Assembly (NCBI GenBank): GCA_034440615.1
Contig: JAOTOM010003998.1
Coordinates: 144,409-208,408 of the forward strand
Length of the DNA stretch: 64,000 nucleotides
Source of the DNA: Ashinkailepas kermadecensis
Lineage: Eukaryota; Arthropoda; Thecostraca; Neolepadidae
Reading direction: 5' to 3'
Below the pieces are notes generated by a model. That model saw nothing but the letters and a program-made list of their open reading frames with translations, searched no databases and was not told where the DNA came from. This document shows, in pieces, positions 22,651 through 34,003 of the stretch (position 1 is its first letter; the number at the start of each line of letters is the position of its first letter). The position numbers were made by a program, and so were the translations under genes.

Positions 22651-23199
22651 CGTGGCCTGATGGTCACCAACGGCAAGATCCTTTGAAATGTGAAAACAGT
22701 GTATGTGCTGTTTATCCTAATAAGTGTATCTGTGCGGTCTCATGTGTCTGTGATAATTCCTATTTCGAATCCATCATGGGTTCGTAGCCTAATGTTCAAA
22801 ATCGTGAGGGGGAGTGAGAGGGGAAATGAAAGCGATAAAATTTACCCAATTGAAAAGCTGTTGGATTCTTGTCACAGTTGAGTGCAAATTATGGGTTATT
22901 TACACCACCGGAGAAGGCTTAGATAGATCGCTCGTTTATATCTATGTATCGTTTAGGCCACAACTGTACTTCTTAACCGGAAAACGCCCGAAAAAAGCAT
23001 CTGAGGACTACTTTTCATGTACGCAAGTTGCACTCTTCTCAGTCTCAATGTCCACGCTCCTTCATGTGACTTTCAGGGAGGAGTTCTCCCCCTGACATCT
23101 GAGGAGGCACCGTCCCGGAAACGCACATGAAAGTTGAAGTGCTCTCTAGAAGAAAGGCTTCACACTGAGGATCGCTACCATCCAGACAATTAATATTAT
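22651..23199. other. No gene recognised
   Basis: Unique-looking spacer between the 39-bp repeat and the GA-rich block. Confidence 0.4.
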
Positions 23200-25290
23200 A
23201 TTAAAATCAGAGCTCTTTTCTGTAGGAAGTCCCACAAAGCTCCAGAGAAAGGACAGGAAAGGACAGAAGAGATGGAAACAATGTCCCTGGGAGAGAGCAG
23301 GAGTCCACCAGGACACACGAGGTGACCCTTCAGGTGGGTAGAGGTCCGAACCACGGAGGAGTCCCAAAGACGAGAGAGGAGGCATTTCATTTAGAAACGG
23401 AGTTCCCAAGGAGATAAAAGTCCAACGGACTAAAGAGGGTCCTGAAGACGGGCTCGGAGGCCCCCTGAACAGAAGAGAATTCCTCGAAAACTGGCAAGGA
23501 GGCCCCACTAATAAATTAGAGAAGGCCCCTGAGACGGAGAAGTAGGCAGTGCGATAGGATATGGAGTTCCAAGATCTTAGACCCCCAAGCAACGACACAG
23601 CCAAGATTTTCTTAAACGGGACCGACCAAAATTTTACTATCAGGAAACGTAGACTGATTTGGGCGTGGGAAGCCGCCGAAAATTTTTGATTTTACGTGGT
23701 GAAAATATAAAAATGTCTTGCTTAATCTAGTGTATTTCTGTTTACTAAGGGACAGGGGGCCAAGCCTCCGTCCCCTTGGTTGCGACTCTGACGGGTAGAG
23801 CTTGTCCATAATAAGTCTGGTCTCCGAGGCGTGGCGGGAGACCTCTAATTTAGAGGAGACAGGGTTTGTGAGAAGAAGCCCACAATAGTGCAACTGGCCC
23901 CCAGGACGTAAGGGGAGGCCCAGAAGATCAGGGAGGATCATGGAATATGAGCGACGACTCCGTAACGCGCAAGGAGACATCTAAAACGAGCAATGAATCT
24001 CCAGGAATTGAGACGAAGCCCTCGAAGACGTTAGAGAGGCCCCTAATTTGCAAGAGGAAGCCACTGGAAGACGGGACGCGATCGCATTGCGCAAGATGAT
24101 TCCCTGAGACGGTTGGTAGGCACCCAGCTTAGAAGAGTTAGTTAGTTAGTTAGTTATTTGGGGTTAAAGGGCGCATCGACTGCAATGGTCATATAGCTTA
24201 GAAGAGCAGGTCCCCGAAAACTGGCAAGGATCCTCCCACCACCTAAAGCAATCAGATCAGGTTCGTAAAAGACTGGCGACAGAGATGGTAGAAGAGGCCG
24301 CGAGATACGGAAGTAGGGCCCCAGGATGAAACTGATGCCACCGAGACGAGTATGGAGCCACCCGGCTTAGACTAGGAGGCTCTTGAGGTGTGACAGGATG
24401 TCCCTAATTTGGAAGGAGAGGCCCCGATATAGGAAAGGAGGCCCTATAATTGAAGAGGAGACCCAAATACTGGCATGGAAGTCCACCACAGGACTTCAGA
24501 AAATGCCACTGAGATACTACTGAAAGGAAGCCCTTAAATTGGGAGAATTCCTCAAGGGGAGAAGAGGAGTTCCCAAGCTTGGTAGAGCTTCATTTTGGAA
24601 GAGGAGGCGGAAGAATGGAAAGGGGGCCGCCCCCGGATGAACGGATGCCCCAAAGACGAGATAAGAGGGCAATAAGATAGGAGCGATGGCTGCCGGATGC
24701 GACAAGCAGCCCACAAAGCGGATCAGAAAGCTCCTACGAGGAAATCAAAAGTCCTCTGAGGCAGGACAGATGGCTGCAAATTTAGAAACTGACTTTTCTA
24801 GGGAAAAAGTTATTCATCAGTACTCCGTCAAGATTGGAAAAGAGGCCCAATGATAGAGGAAGTGGCCTCTCGAAGGGAAATGAGACCCAGGAGGAGCCTC
24901 AAAGACGGGCAAGCAGGCCCCCAAGATAGAAAAGGTCCCAAGACAGGTAAGGAGGCCCCATGCACTGAGGAGGTTTATAAGACGGAGATGAAGCCAGTAT
25001 GATTAGATATGATGTCCCCCACGGCACAAGGGGAAACCTCCAATATGGGTCAGAAACATTAGGTTAGAAGACGAAGCCCTGCGACGTGTCAGAAGACCCT
25101 TAATTTGGAAGGGGAGGACCACGCAATAGAGGAGTCTCCCGGCATGGAAGACAGGACACCTAAGACGGGAGAAGAGAAACATGGAATATGAAACTGGCCC
25201 CAGGTTGCATGAGGAGACACTCAACTTGGTAAGGAGTCCCCAAGACATGAAAGGAGCAGAGATCCGAGGACCGGTGGGGGTGGGGGCAAG
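23200..25290. repeat. Eroded GA-rich minisatellite, part 1
   Basis: Dozens of loosely spaced GAGGCCCC / GGAGGCCC motifs (intervals about 20-35 bp) linked by AAGACGGG-, AATTTGGAAG- or GGAAAGGA-like strings run through 2.1 kb. The period is irregular, as expected for an old tandem repeat broken by mutation. A 57-bp insertion sits at 24138-24194. Confidence 0.6.
24138..24194 (+). mobile_element. 57-bp insertion flanked by a 12-bp target-site duplication
   Basis: AGCTTAGAAGAG at 24126-24137 is repeated exactly at 24195-24206. Between them lies (TTAG)n, then TTATTTGGGGTTAAAGGGCG, CATCGACTGCAATGGTCAT. A near-homologous 61-bp insertion with its own duplication occurs at 44913-44973. The duplicated flanks show that it was inserted, not slipped. 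Class unknown: possibly a very short retroposon or the severely truncated end of a larger one. Confidence 0.75.
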
Positions 25291-25829
25291 AGGGACAGCT
25301 GCCATCCAGCTCTGAATCTATCCGGCGTTCCCCCATAAGCAGCATTTCTTCCTTTTCCAACCCTCAGTTTTCCCTGGGAATCGCATGTTTTTTCATATCC
25401 AAGCGAAGCTTCCTTGCATTTTTCACGATAGATAGTCCAGATTTCAGAAGTTCTCCTCAACGAAAACAAAGTCCCTGAGCAATATCAATATATGCTACTA
25501 GAGGGAAGCAGCAGAATTGTAAATGTTTTGCAAAATGGAAGCTACTTGAAGAAATATTTATCTTATTGGCGTGGTATCCTATATGTGACGCACACAATAT
25601 TAATCATCAAATGACGTCATTCAGGACTTCATGGAACTCCCCGGTGACGTTGGGATTAGCCCAAGCTGCAACCTTTAGCAAGAATAAGGCCCGTGGCGTA
25701 GCTAAGGGAGGGAGTAATTGGGACATCCTCCTGGAGCTTGCGTAAGCCCAGGATTTGTTGCACAGTACCGGCGTCATCGGTTGCAGCCGTCCTCTGGTGT
25801 TAGCCAGGAGGGCAAACGTATCCTCCAAT
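25291..25829. other. Interruption of the GA-rich block, no gene recognised
   Basis: The GGAGGCCC motif is lost here. Nothing else identified. Confidence 0.4.
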
Positions 25830-26434
25830 CACATTCTGGCATTTAAAAAGGCCACAGGATGCTCCAAGTAACCCATGTTAAAACATCCCATCGAATCCAC
25901 TGCAGGACCCCTCGAACATGCAAGATACTCCATCTGACCCATTTGGAGACCCTTGGCCGTCGATAGGACGCCCATTTTGGTTGATAGAAGGCCACACCAG
26001 ACCAAATGGAAGCCCCATAATAGATACGGGATGCAGGTTTTCCATAGGAGGCCATAGTTGACGGACACCAGACCCCATCATACCAAGAAGAAGCCGAACC
26101 AGACCAAGAAGGGGCCGCATCAGAACCACAGGAAGCCCCAGATGACCAACAGTAGGCACTGCCTGTCGCTACCAGACTAAAAGAAGGTCCCATCAGACCA
26201 AGACGAAAGCTCCGACAGATCAAGGCAAGGCCTAAAAAGGCCAAGGAATGCGCTACCAGTCCAATAGGCCTCCATCAGAAGCACAGTAGGTCCCTGATGG
26301 TCAATAGAAGACCCTGTCGGGCCAGAAATACCCAGGGGGGGGGGGGGGCCCCCCCCCCCCCCCCCCCCCCTTAAAAGAAAGGGAAAAAAAAACCGGGGGG
26401 GGATAAAATAAAAATTACCACCCCCCCCCCCCCC

Positions 26435-26480
<46 letters not shown>

Positions 26481-26690
26481 AAAGATAGGAGGCCCAACCA
26501 GACACATAGGAACCCCATCAGGGAGATATCAGGCACCGTTCGTCGATAGGCTGCACCATACGATATACAGGAGGCCCCATCAGACGAAAAGGAGGTCCAT
26601 TAAAAGCACTGAAGGTCACAGATTGTCAACAGGGGCTCCTGTTGATGGCTAGGTGGCCCAGATAATAGACTTGATGGATAATAACAGACT
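25830..26690. repeat. Eroded GA-rich minisatellite, part 2
   Basis: GGCCCCATCAGACCAAGA-like units with a spacing of about 27 bp recur to about 26690, interrupted by a homopolymer block at 26336-26477. It is probably the continuation of 23200-25290. Confidence 0.6.
26336..26477. other. Run of homopolymers, likely sequencing or assembly artefact
   Basis: G-run, C-run, AAAAAAAAACC, G-run, C-run and a poly(A) of about 44 follow each other within 142 bp. Such alternation of long G, C and A runs is rare in real DNA and common in low-quality consensus. Confidence 0.6.
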
Positions 26691-28950
26691 TAATAAGCAC
26701 CCCAGGGATCCAACCTGGTTGAGCCCGTAAGGGGAGGCGCGGACAAGAGTGAACAAAAGATTATCAGCGCCCCAACCAATACCGCATTCTATATTCCAAA
26801 GAAACTATCCACCAACATCCTATACACCTACCAATACTTATCTAGCCCTGTTCACTCAATCCCGCATAACACACGCGTGGATCGAGTACCCCATCAATAG
26901 TTTTCAGCTCCATACATGGCTGCTTAGAGGTGCCTGTACCATGTACACCTGATTGCACAAATCTCATCCCATCCACCACTAATTATAATTTAAAAAACAA
27001 GATTTTCCAACCTAACGCATTTCTCCACCATATTTTTAGGTACATTCAATGAGGGACTCCCCACAACATCAGCAGTCAGCCTATTCCAATGAGCCACCAT
27101 CCTTTGATTAAAACACCTGAAAATCTCCTATACTTGAATGAGTACATATCTAACGCCGTAAGCCTTTCTCCATATTCTTTATATTCGCACTTCAACAAAT
27201 TTTCAAGTCTTGTTGTCTAGCATGTGGGACTCCATTGGTTCGGTGGCCCTCTGATCAGATTTGTCCCACTCCTTCAGGGAGATGTCCTGGTTATGCCACT
27301 GTATGAGCTCATAACTTGTGTATAGTTAGCGAGCATTTATAAGGCAAATTATAAAAGCGGATTTTGCATGGAGATTGATATCTTTTCTCACAAATGTTTG
27401 ACAATTATCCGTTTATTTTGATCTGCTAAAATCACATAATCTCTTGCAGCGAAGGAGGTTAGTTGCAGTCGAGGGTTCTGCCATAGGGGAGGGGGAGGAA
27501 GTTGGACACCGGTTCAACCCACTTTTCGGAGTGAGTGAAACACAATGTATATCGTCCCACACACCTTTGCGGAGGTGGCCTATGAGCCTTCGAAATATGG
27601 GCCCATCATCGCTACGTGCCACGGCGTGGAAGGGCCGTGCTTTCACAGATTTCTGATTGCAGGCCAAAGCTGAAAATCTGGAGGCAGTCCGTTGCGCTTC
27701 CTGACTCAGCCACCGCGGGGGAGAGGCGGGGGAAGTTTCCCCTTGCCGTGAGGGGGGTGGGAGGGGTGTCGCAAAGTTGTGGTGGAACAAGTGATTGCGA
27801 GGCACAGTATCCGTCTGAAAAGTCATTGCATTCAAGTCGCTTTCGTCTAAGTCCAATTGTGGAATTGGAGGGGGGGGTGTCATATCGCCCGCAGCTGCCG
27901 TAATACTTATACCACTGAAGAGAAACAAAGTTAGGTCCTACAATACCGTGAATACTATCGCTACGACCATAACTGTACTTTTTAACTGAAAACAGCCGGT
28001 AAAAATATCGAAGTACTAGTCTACGTGCCCCTATTCTCAGCAAAATCCATGCTCGCTTCTGTCATTTTCCGAGAGAACTGCATTCACCATGGCGTAGCCA
28101 GGTTTCAGCTCTGGGAATTCCGCGAGCCGCAAGGGCTATGGGTCCGGTGAAAGTTAAATGTCAAGCACCTCTCTCAAAACATAGGAGTGGTTTTCGTCAG
28201 GAGCATAGAAAATGCACTTTGCTCGATAACGATTTGATTTGAGTTCGTAGCGAACTTGCCGATTTATAATTTAGTCGTGCGATTTATCACCATTGTTAGC
28301 TTTTATCATGGGCGTCGCCACCGCTGGTGTATTTTGGATCCGGGCTCCACCTGCTATTATTTGGTGTGGTCTGATCAACTACGGAAAAATGCGGTATTTG
28401 ATAACAGCGGTGGAAACCTTTCGACAACTCTTGGGTGGGTCCAGTTCACTGGAGGATACAGCTGAGCAATTGACAGGGGCCAAAGCGCCCCATTTTCACT
28501 GCAACCTACACCCAAAATCATGGATGGAGAAGTTAGAAGAAAAAAAATATTGGTGGGGCCCAATGCATGGAGGCAATTTCTGTTGCCAATTTGGTTGATA
28601 GGGTCCTCCTTACTTGGTCCCATGTTGAGAGACCAAAGTGTTGGTGGGACGGAGGTAAAGTTGGTCGGACTGAGACTACACCAAAAATGTAGGAAACTCA
28701 ACACGTGTATATGGCCTCAAATCTCATCGGATTTATAGCACTGCACTTTGAACTTGGAAATGGAAGACATGAAAAACCACAGAAATAATTGAAAAGGATG
28801 AATACTTGACGACAGTAGCAATAATTGAACATAAACAACTTTAGATCCCGTCGTTTGTGCACTAGGGTGTGCCCCTAACAATCAAGCAAAACAAATCCTT
28901 CGGGATGCATTTCACTTCAATTAGACTTGGCAATGCAAGAATGCATGTAC
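26691..28950. other. No gene recognised
   Basis: Mixed composition. 27650-27900 and 28290-28700 hold short GC-rich open frames without recognisable domains. No transposon ends identified. Confidence 0.4.
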
Positions 28951-28958
28951 AATTGCAC

Positions 28959-29608
28959 GTCGATCCGACAAAATTTAGAGGTGGCGACAAAAGCAGTCTT
29001 TTTGCTATCGTAGCTTACGGGTTTTAAACAAAAGGTGCATGGTCCCGTAGCAGCTTTTTTACAACAAGAGAGCTGAGCAAGCGACATTAGCACATTATGT
29101 GCATCGAAGTTCCGTCGGTTTTTGGTGAACCTGTGAATGTTGTATGACTTTAATTATTAAATTATCCGCTTCGTTTTAGACCCTCCTTCTAGGTAGTGAC
29201 AACGTACACTACGCATGGCAAAACGTGTGCAATAACGGTCATGGATAACGTCGGACAGCTTCCCCATGGCATGCTTCTTGTTGGGCAAAATGGATATCAG
29301 CAGCCGGCTTAGCCCCGGGGAAACCTCACTTAATGTGCCGACTTCGGGGTCATGCTTTGTGAACTTGCTCAGGACATCGCGCCGGGGTGCAAGTACAAGC
29401 GGATAATTTAGTAATCGTAACTCGTACAACTTTTGTAGGCATATAAAAAGAAAAAGACGAAACTTGAGTGTACATAATGTGTTGAGGTCATTTCTCTAGC
29501 TCTCTTATTTAGAACGTTGCAGTGGGCCACGATCCTTAGATATACACCTCGTAAGTTGGGGTGACAAAAGCGACATTTGTAACGACCTCTAAATTTTGTC
29601 GGATCGAC
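28959..29608. mobile_element. 650-bp element with 24-bp perfect terminal inverted repeats
   Basis: 28959-28982 (starting GTCGATCCGACAAAATTTAG) is the exact reverse complement of 29585-29608. The similarity continues outward (CAATT.CA at 28950 and its complement near 29615). The outer ends CAATTG...  with a TA on the left side recall Tc1/mariner-type elements, but the target duplication is not clear on the right. A 90-codon minus-strand open frame inside (29157-29429) has no recognisable domain. Most likely a MITE. Confidence 0.7.
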
Positions 29609-29619
29609 CTGTAATTGTG

Positions 29620-31175
29620 TGCGAATATGTGTCCCACTAATGATGATCGAAACAAGATGTAACCGGAGCGATTTAATTTTCGGCTGTTTGTTTGTTTCGG
29701 TTGTAATTGTTTTTGTATTCTATTCTGTTTTTTTGTTTTCGGCCCTTCCAATAGGACACGTAATTGTGCACGTATACATTTATATTTTCCGTAGACACGC
29801 CGGTTTCTGCGTATTTCACGTGGTTTCTTCGTATAATATCAAATGGAATCAGAGGAATCTTCCGATGTTTTCATACAATTTATAGCAGATGTACCATTGC
29901 CACGCGAAGTCTTTAAAAAAGCGCAGCACCTAACTGCCTTCAGGAGTTAAGCGTTTAAGCAAAGGAAAAGTTCAGCTTACTGTTTGTTTTGTACAAAGTC
30001 GCACGCGAAACGCACAGAAAATGTAAACTTCTGGTTTGAGCTGGATTTCTATGGATAATATTGCATTATCCATAGTTTGGTATGCTGATAAAAGAACACA
30101 CCACGCTTATTAATGTCTGTGAGTCTCAAGAATGTCAGCTTACGAAGCTCAACGTGTTTATGAGCAGTATTATCAGGTCTAGAATTAAGAGCAAGCAAAA
30201 TTTTGACGCCAATATGCCCAATGCAAAATCGTCACATTCTCAAAGTATATTGGAGAGATCGAGATGACGCTGCCCGCCTTCACGGGGCTACTCCGCACCA
30301 GAGGCGCGATATAGAGAGGAAGGACACTTGGGCATGTGCCCCCATCCATGGAAGTGTGGCGACTCTCTGACCGGGAAAAAGCACCCACTATAGGCTGCAA
30401 TGCACTGTGTCCCCCACCCGCTTAGCATATTTTTTAAAGCAAAAGATGTCTCTATGAGAGAAATTGGTACGTCTTTAGCAGAAAAGAGCCCCTTGAGAGG
30501 AATAGATGCCCATTTGATATGTACCCGTACACCAATTCAACCTCTCCAGCTCAACAAATTGTCAGTCTAAGGTGCCCCCCCCCCCTATGGACTTTGAGAG
30601 TTGTTCCTATCCGAGGAAATGGTGCCTCTCCGAAACGATTCCAAACGCCCCTAACTACACACAGCTGTACGCGTTGATGAAAGAAGAGCATGGTCTGGGC
30701 GTGGCGTTGATATTTTGTAATTACTCTGAATGATGGCTCTTTAAAGGTTTGGGAATATTTCTCTATTTGGCCCGTCTTGAGTCAATGACCAACGATCGTG
30801 GCCCGAAATTTGTTCAAGATATGCAAAGCAGATGTATATGAAGGTATTACAGTTTCGTATCTCTGTGTCTACTCATTTGGCAGCTATCCCGGAAAAACCA
30901 GGTGCGGGACAGGTCAGGTGGGCTCGATGGCAGGCTGTTTGGCTGATGCAAGCGGCCCTTTTGTGATCAGCTTGGACTGTCGTGGATTTGACATTCAACT
31001 CACTCGAAGTTCACATGACTGCATACAATAGGAAATGGAGAGGTGGAGAGGTGGAAGTGATGAGGTGGAGAGGTGTGGAGCATTGGCTATGCAATCCTGG
31101 TGGCGTTTCATAAACTGCATCGCAAAAGTATGAAAATAATAGACAGGGCATAAAGGCTACGGAATATCGAGAGAG
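29620..31175. other. No gene recognised
   Basis: No domain or repeat end identified. A C-tract lies at 30577-30586 and a small GAGGTGGAGAGGTG repeat at 31035-31080. Confidence 0.4.
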
Positions 31176-31179
31176 TGAG

Positions 31180-31285
31180 GAGGCAGACACAGAGACAGAG
31201 CAGATATAGAGATAGAGACAGAGACAGAGACAGAGACAAAGAGGCCTTGACAGACAAAGAGGCAGACCTTGACAGAGACACAGAG

Positions 31286-31345
<60 letters not shown>

Positions 31346-31444
31346 TCCGTCTCCGTCTCCGTCTCCGTCTCCGTCTCCGTCTCCGTCTCCGTCTCCGTCT
31401 CCGTCTCCGTCTCCGTCTCCGTCTCTCTCTTCTCTCTCTCTTTT

Positions 31445-31530
<86 letters not shown>
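31180..31530. repeat. Compound simple repeat: (GACAGA)n, (GA)n, (GTCTCC)n, (TC)n
   Basis: A purine strand (31191-31342) switches abruptly to a pyrimidine strand (31343-31529). The GA and CT arms can pair, so the block can form a hairpin or triplex. Confidence 0.95.
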
Positions 31531-31531
<1 letters not shown>

Positions 31532-31558
31532 GACAGGTACATCGCTATTATCGACACA

Positions 31559-31675
31559 GCGATAGGTGGCAGCACCTCACTGTCGGCACACGATAGGTGG
31601 CAGCACCTCGCTATCGACACTACGATGGGTGGCAGTACCTCGCTGTCGGCACAACGATGGGTGGCAGCACATCCC
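31559..31675. repeat. 32-bp tandem repeat, about 3.5 copies
   Basis: CGAT(A/G)GGTGGCAGCACCTCG followed by CTRTCGRCAC-type sequence repeats with 31-32 bp spacing. Confidence 0.85.
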
Positions 31676-31678
31676 GCA

Positions 31679-31692
31679 CCGCCATCTGGTGG
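31679..31692 (-). promoter_or_regulatory. CTCF-consensus-like 14-mer
   Basis: The minus strand reads CCACCAGATGGCGG, which fits the vertebrate CTCF core CCASYAGRKGGCRS at every position. A single 14-mer match is weak evidence and the arthropod CTCF motif differs somewhat. Confidence 0.25.
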
Positions 31693-32025
31693 TACTGGCG
31701 CGAAGCTCAGGTATTGAGGCTTCGCCGTCAGTCAAGCTACAGTCAATGTATTTACAAGAATGCCCTATGTGGCTGTCCTTCTCTCTGTATCACGCAGTTG
31801 CGAAAATATGGAAAACAAACATAAAGACATCAATTTCGTACAGCCAGGTATGTGGGAATCAGCACTTGTTACTGTTGTTTTTCAATGTACATCACCTTGC
31901 TCGCTGTCTGTGAGTGCGGACCCGTGTGCGGTGACTCGCGAGTCAGCTACTCCCCTGTAGACCATTCCCGCCTCCTCACTGATTCCTGCTCTCCGCTCGG
32001 ACCGACGGCAGTGTGATGCGTTTGT

Positions 32026-33083
32026 GATACAGCTACTGCACCAGCAGTCCTGCAGATACAGCTACTGCACCAGCAGTCCTGCAGATACAGCTACTGCACC
32101 AGCAGTCCTGCAGATACAGCTACTGCACCAGCAGTCCTGCAGATACAGCTACTGCACCAGCAGTCCTGCAGATACAGCTACTGCACCAGCAGTCCTGCAG
32201 ATACAGCTACTAATGACCAGCAGTCCTGCAGATACAGCTACTGCACCAGCAGTCCTGCAGATACAGCTACTGCACCAGCAGTCCTGCAGATACAGCTACT
32301 GCACCGGTCGCAGATACAGCTACTGCACCAGCAGTCCTGCAGATACAGCTACTGCACCAGCAGTCCTGCAGATACAGCTACTGCACCAGCAGTCCTGCAG
32401 ATACAGCTACTGCACCAGCAGTCCTGCAGATAAGCATACTCAGCAGTCCTGCAGATACAGCTACTGCACCAGCAGTCCTGCAGATACAGCTACTGCACCA
32501 GCAGTCCTGCAGATACAGCTACTGCACCAGCAGTCCTCGAAACAGCTACTGCACCAGCAGTCCTGCAGATACAGCTACTGCACCAGCAGTCCTGCAGATA
32601 CAGCTACTGCACCAGCAGTCCTGCAGATACAGCTACTGCACCAGCAGTCCTGCAGATACAGCTACTGCACCAGCAGTCCTGCATCTGCACCAGCAGTCCT
32701 GCAGATACAGCTACTGCACCAGCAGTCCTGCAGATACAGCTACTGCACCAGCAGTCCTGCAGATACAACTACTGCACCAGCAGTCCTGCAGATACAGCTA
32801 CTGCACCAGCAGTCCTGCAGATACAGCTACTGCACCAGCAGTCCTGCAGATACAGCTACTGCGCCAGCAGTCCTGCAGATACAGCTACTGCACCAGCAGT
32901 CCTGCAGATACAACTACTGCACCAGCAGTCCTGCAGATACAGCTACTGCACCAGCAGTCCTGCAGATACAGCTACTGCACCAGCAGTCCTGCAGATAAAA
33001 GCTACTGCACCAGCAGTCCTGCAGATACAGCTACTGCACCAGCAGTCCTGCAGACACAGCTACTGCACTCAGCAGTCCTGCAG
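32026..33083. repeat. 29-bp minisatellite, about 36 copies
   Basis: The unit joins CAGATACAGCTACTGC and ACCAGCAGTCCTG. Plus-strand frames stay open (324 codons) simply because the unit lacks stops. Several copies have internal deletions (about 32305, 32430, 32535, 32680). Confidence 0.95.
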
Positions 33084-33482
33084 AGCAACCTCTGCACAGT
33101 CTGTAGCCAGTTTTACTGTTACTGAGCACAGCAGTCTGTATTACTGAGCAACTTCTGCACAGTCTGTAGCTTACTGTTACTGAGCAACTTATGTACAGCC
33201 TGTAGCTTACTGTTACTGAGGAAGCTCTGCACATTCTGTAGTTTACTGTTACTGAGCAACCTCTGCACAGTCTGTAGTTTACTGTTGCTGAGAACCTGAC
33301 GTCTGTAGTTTACTGTTACTGAAACTTGCACAGTTTGTAGTTTACTGTTACAACACCTCTGCACGTGTAGTTTACTGTTACTGAGCAACCTCTGCACAGT
33401 CTGTAGCTTAATGTTACTGAGCAACCTCTGCACAGTCTGTAGCTTACTGTTACTGAGCAACCTCTGCACAGTCTGTAGCTTT
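33084..33482. repeat. 36-bp minisatellite, about 11 copies
   Basis: ACTGTTACTGAGCAACCTCT plus GCACAGTCTGTAGCTT recurs with indels. The join to the 29-bp array is direct. Confidence 0.9.
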
Positions 33483-34003
33483 CCCGGAGCGTTCTACCAT
33501 GGCAAGCCCAAAGGTTGCTACCAATGTTTCACCTTAAACCTTGCAAAATGAAACGTGGCGAAAATTGCAGTAAAAGTGCCCATGATTTCCCACATCGAGT
33601 CAAGGCATCGGGACAATGCAGGGCAGGCCGCCCCCACCCTGGCTGGGTGGGGGCGGCCTGTATTGGGCCCTCAGCACGAGGGCGATACGGAGCCAAGGGC
33701 CCACATTGGGCCCTCGGTACTGGGCCAGTCACAGAGCGTGCATTGCTGATGTGGCTTAGAGCGAGCCCAACGTGGGCACCACGGGCCAACACTCTCTGGG
33801 TATCCGCAGTGTGATGTGTATTTTGTTGTACTACAGACGTGGCATTCCCGAAGTGAATGCCACGGTCGGTGCGAAACTCAAATCCGACCGCTTGTGGGAG
33901 AGTGAGCACATGACATCCGGACTCTCTCCCCGCCTCTCTATAGTCCGGCCAGTGGACTTTGTTACCTGATTGTAGTCTCCTGCTACACGACCAGAGAAAA
34001 TGA
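33483..34003. other. Spacer between two arrays, with a strong hairpin
   Basis: Contains the hairpin 33624-33660 and four GGGCCC palindromes or near copies at 33660-33730. No gene recognised. Confidence 0.5.
33624..33660. repeat. Perfect 16-bp stem with 5-nt loop
   Basis: CAGGCCGCCCCCACCC (33624-33639) pairs exactly with 33645-33660 around TGGCT. Confidence 0.85.

Noticed and set aside
29157..29429. 90-codon minus-strand frame inside the 650-bp inverted-repeat element
   Set aside because: No catalytic motif recognisable; too short for a transposase. Kept only as a remark on the element.
31108..31717. Arg/Glu- and Ser/Leu-rich open frames at 31.1-31.7 kb
   Set aside because: Translations of GA/CT and GTCTCC simple repeats.
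32024..32998. 324-codon frame with a 29-residue peptide repeat
   Set aside because: Three 29-bp units make the period; the array has length-changing deletions that do not preserve a frame.
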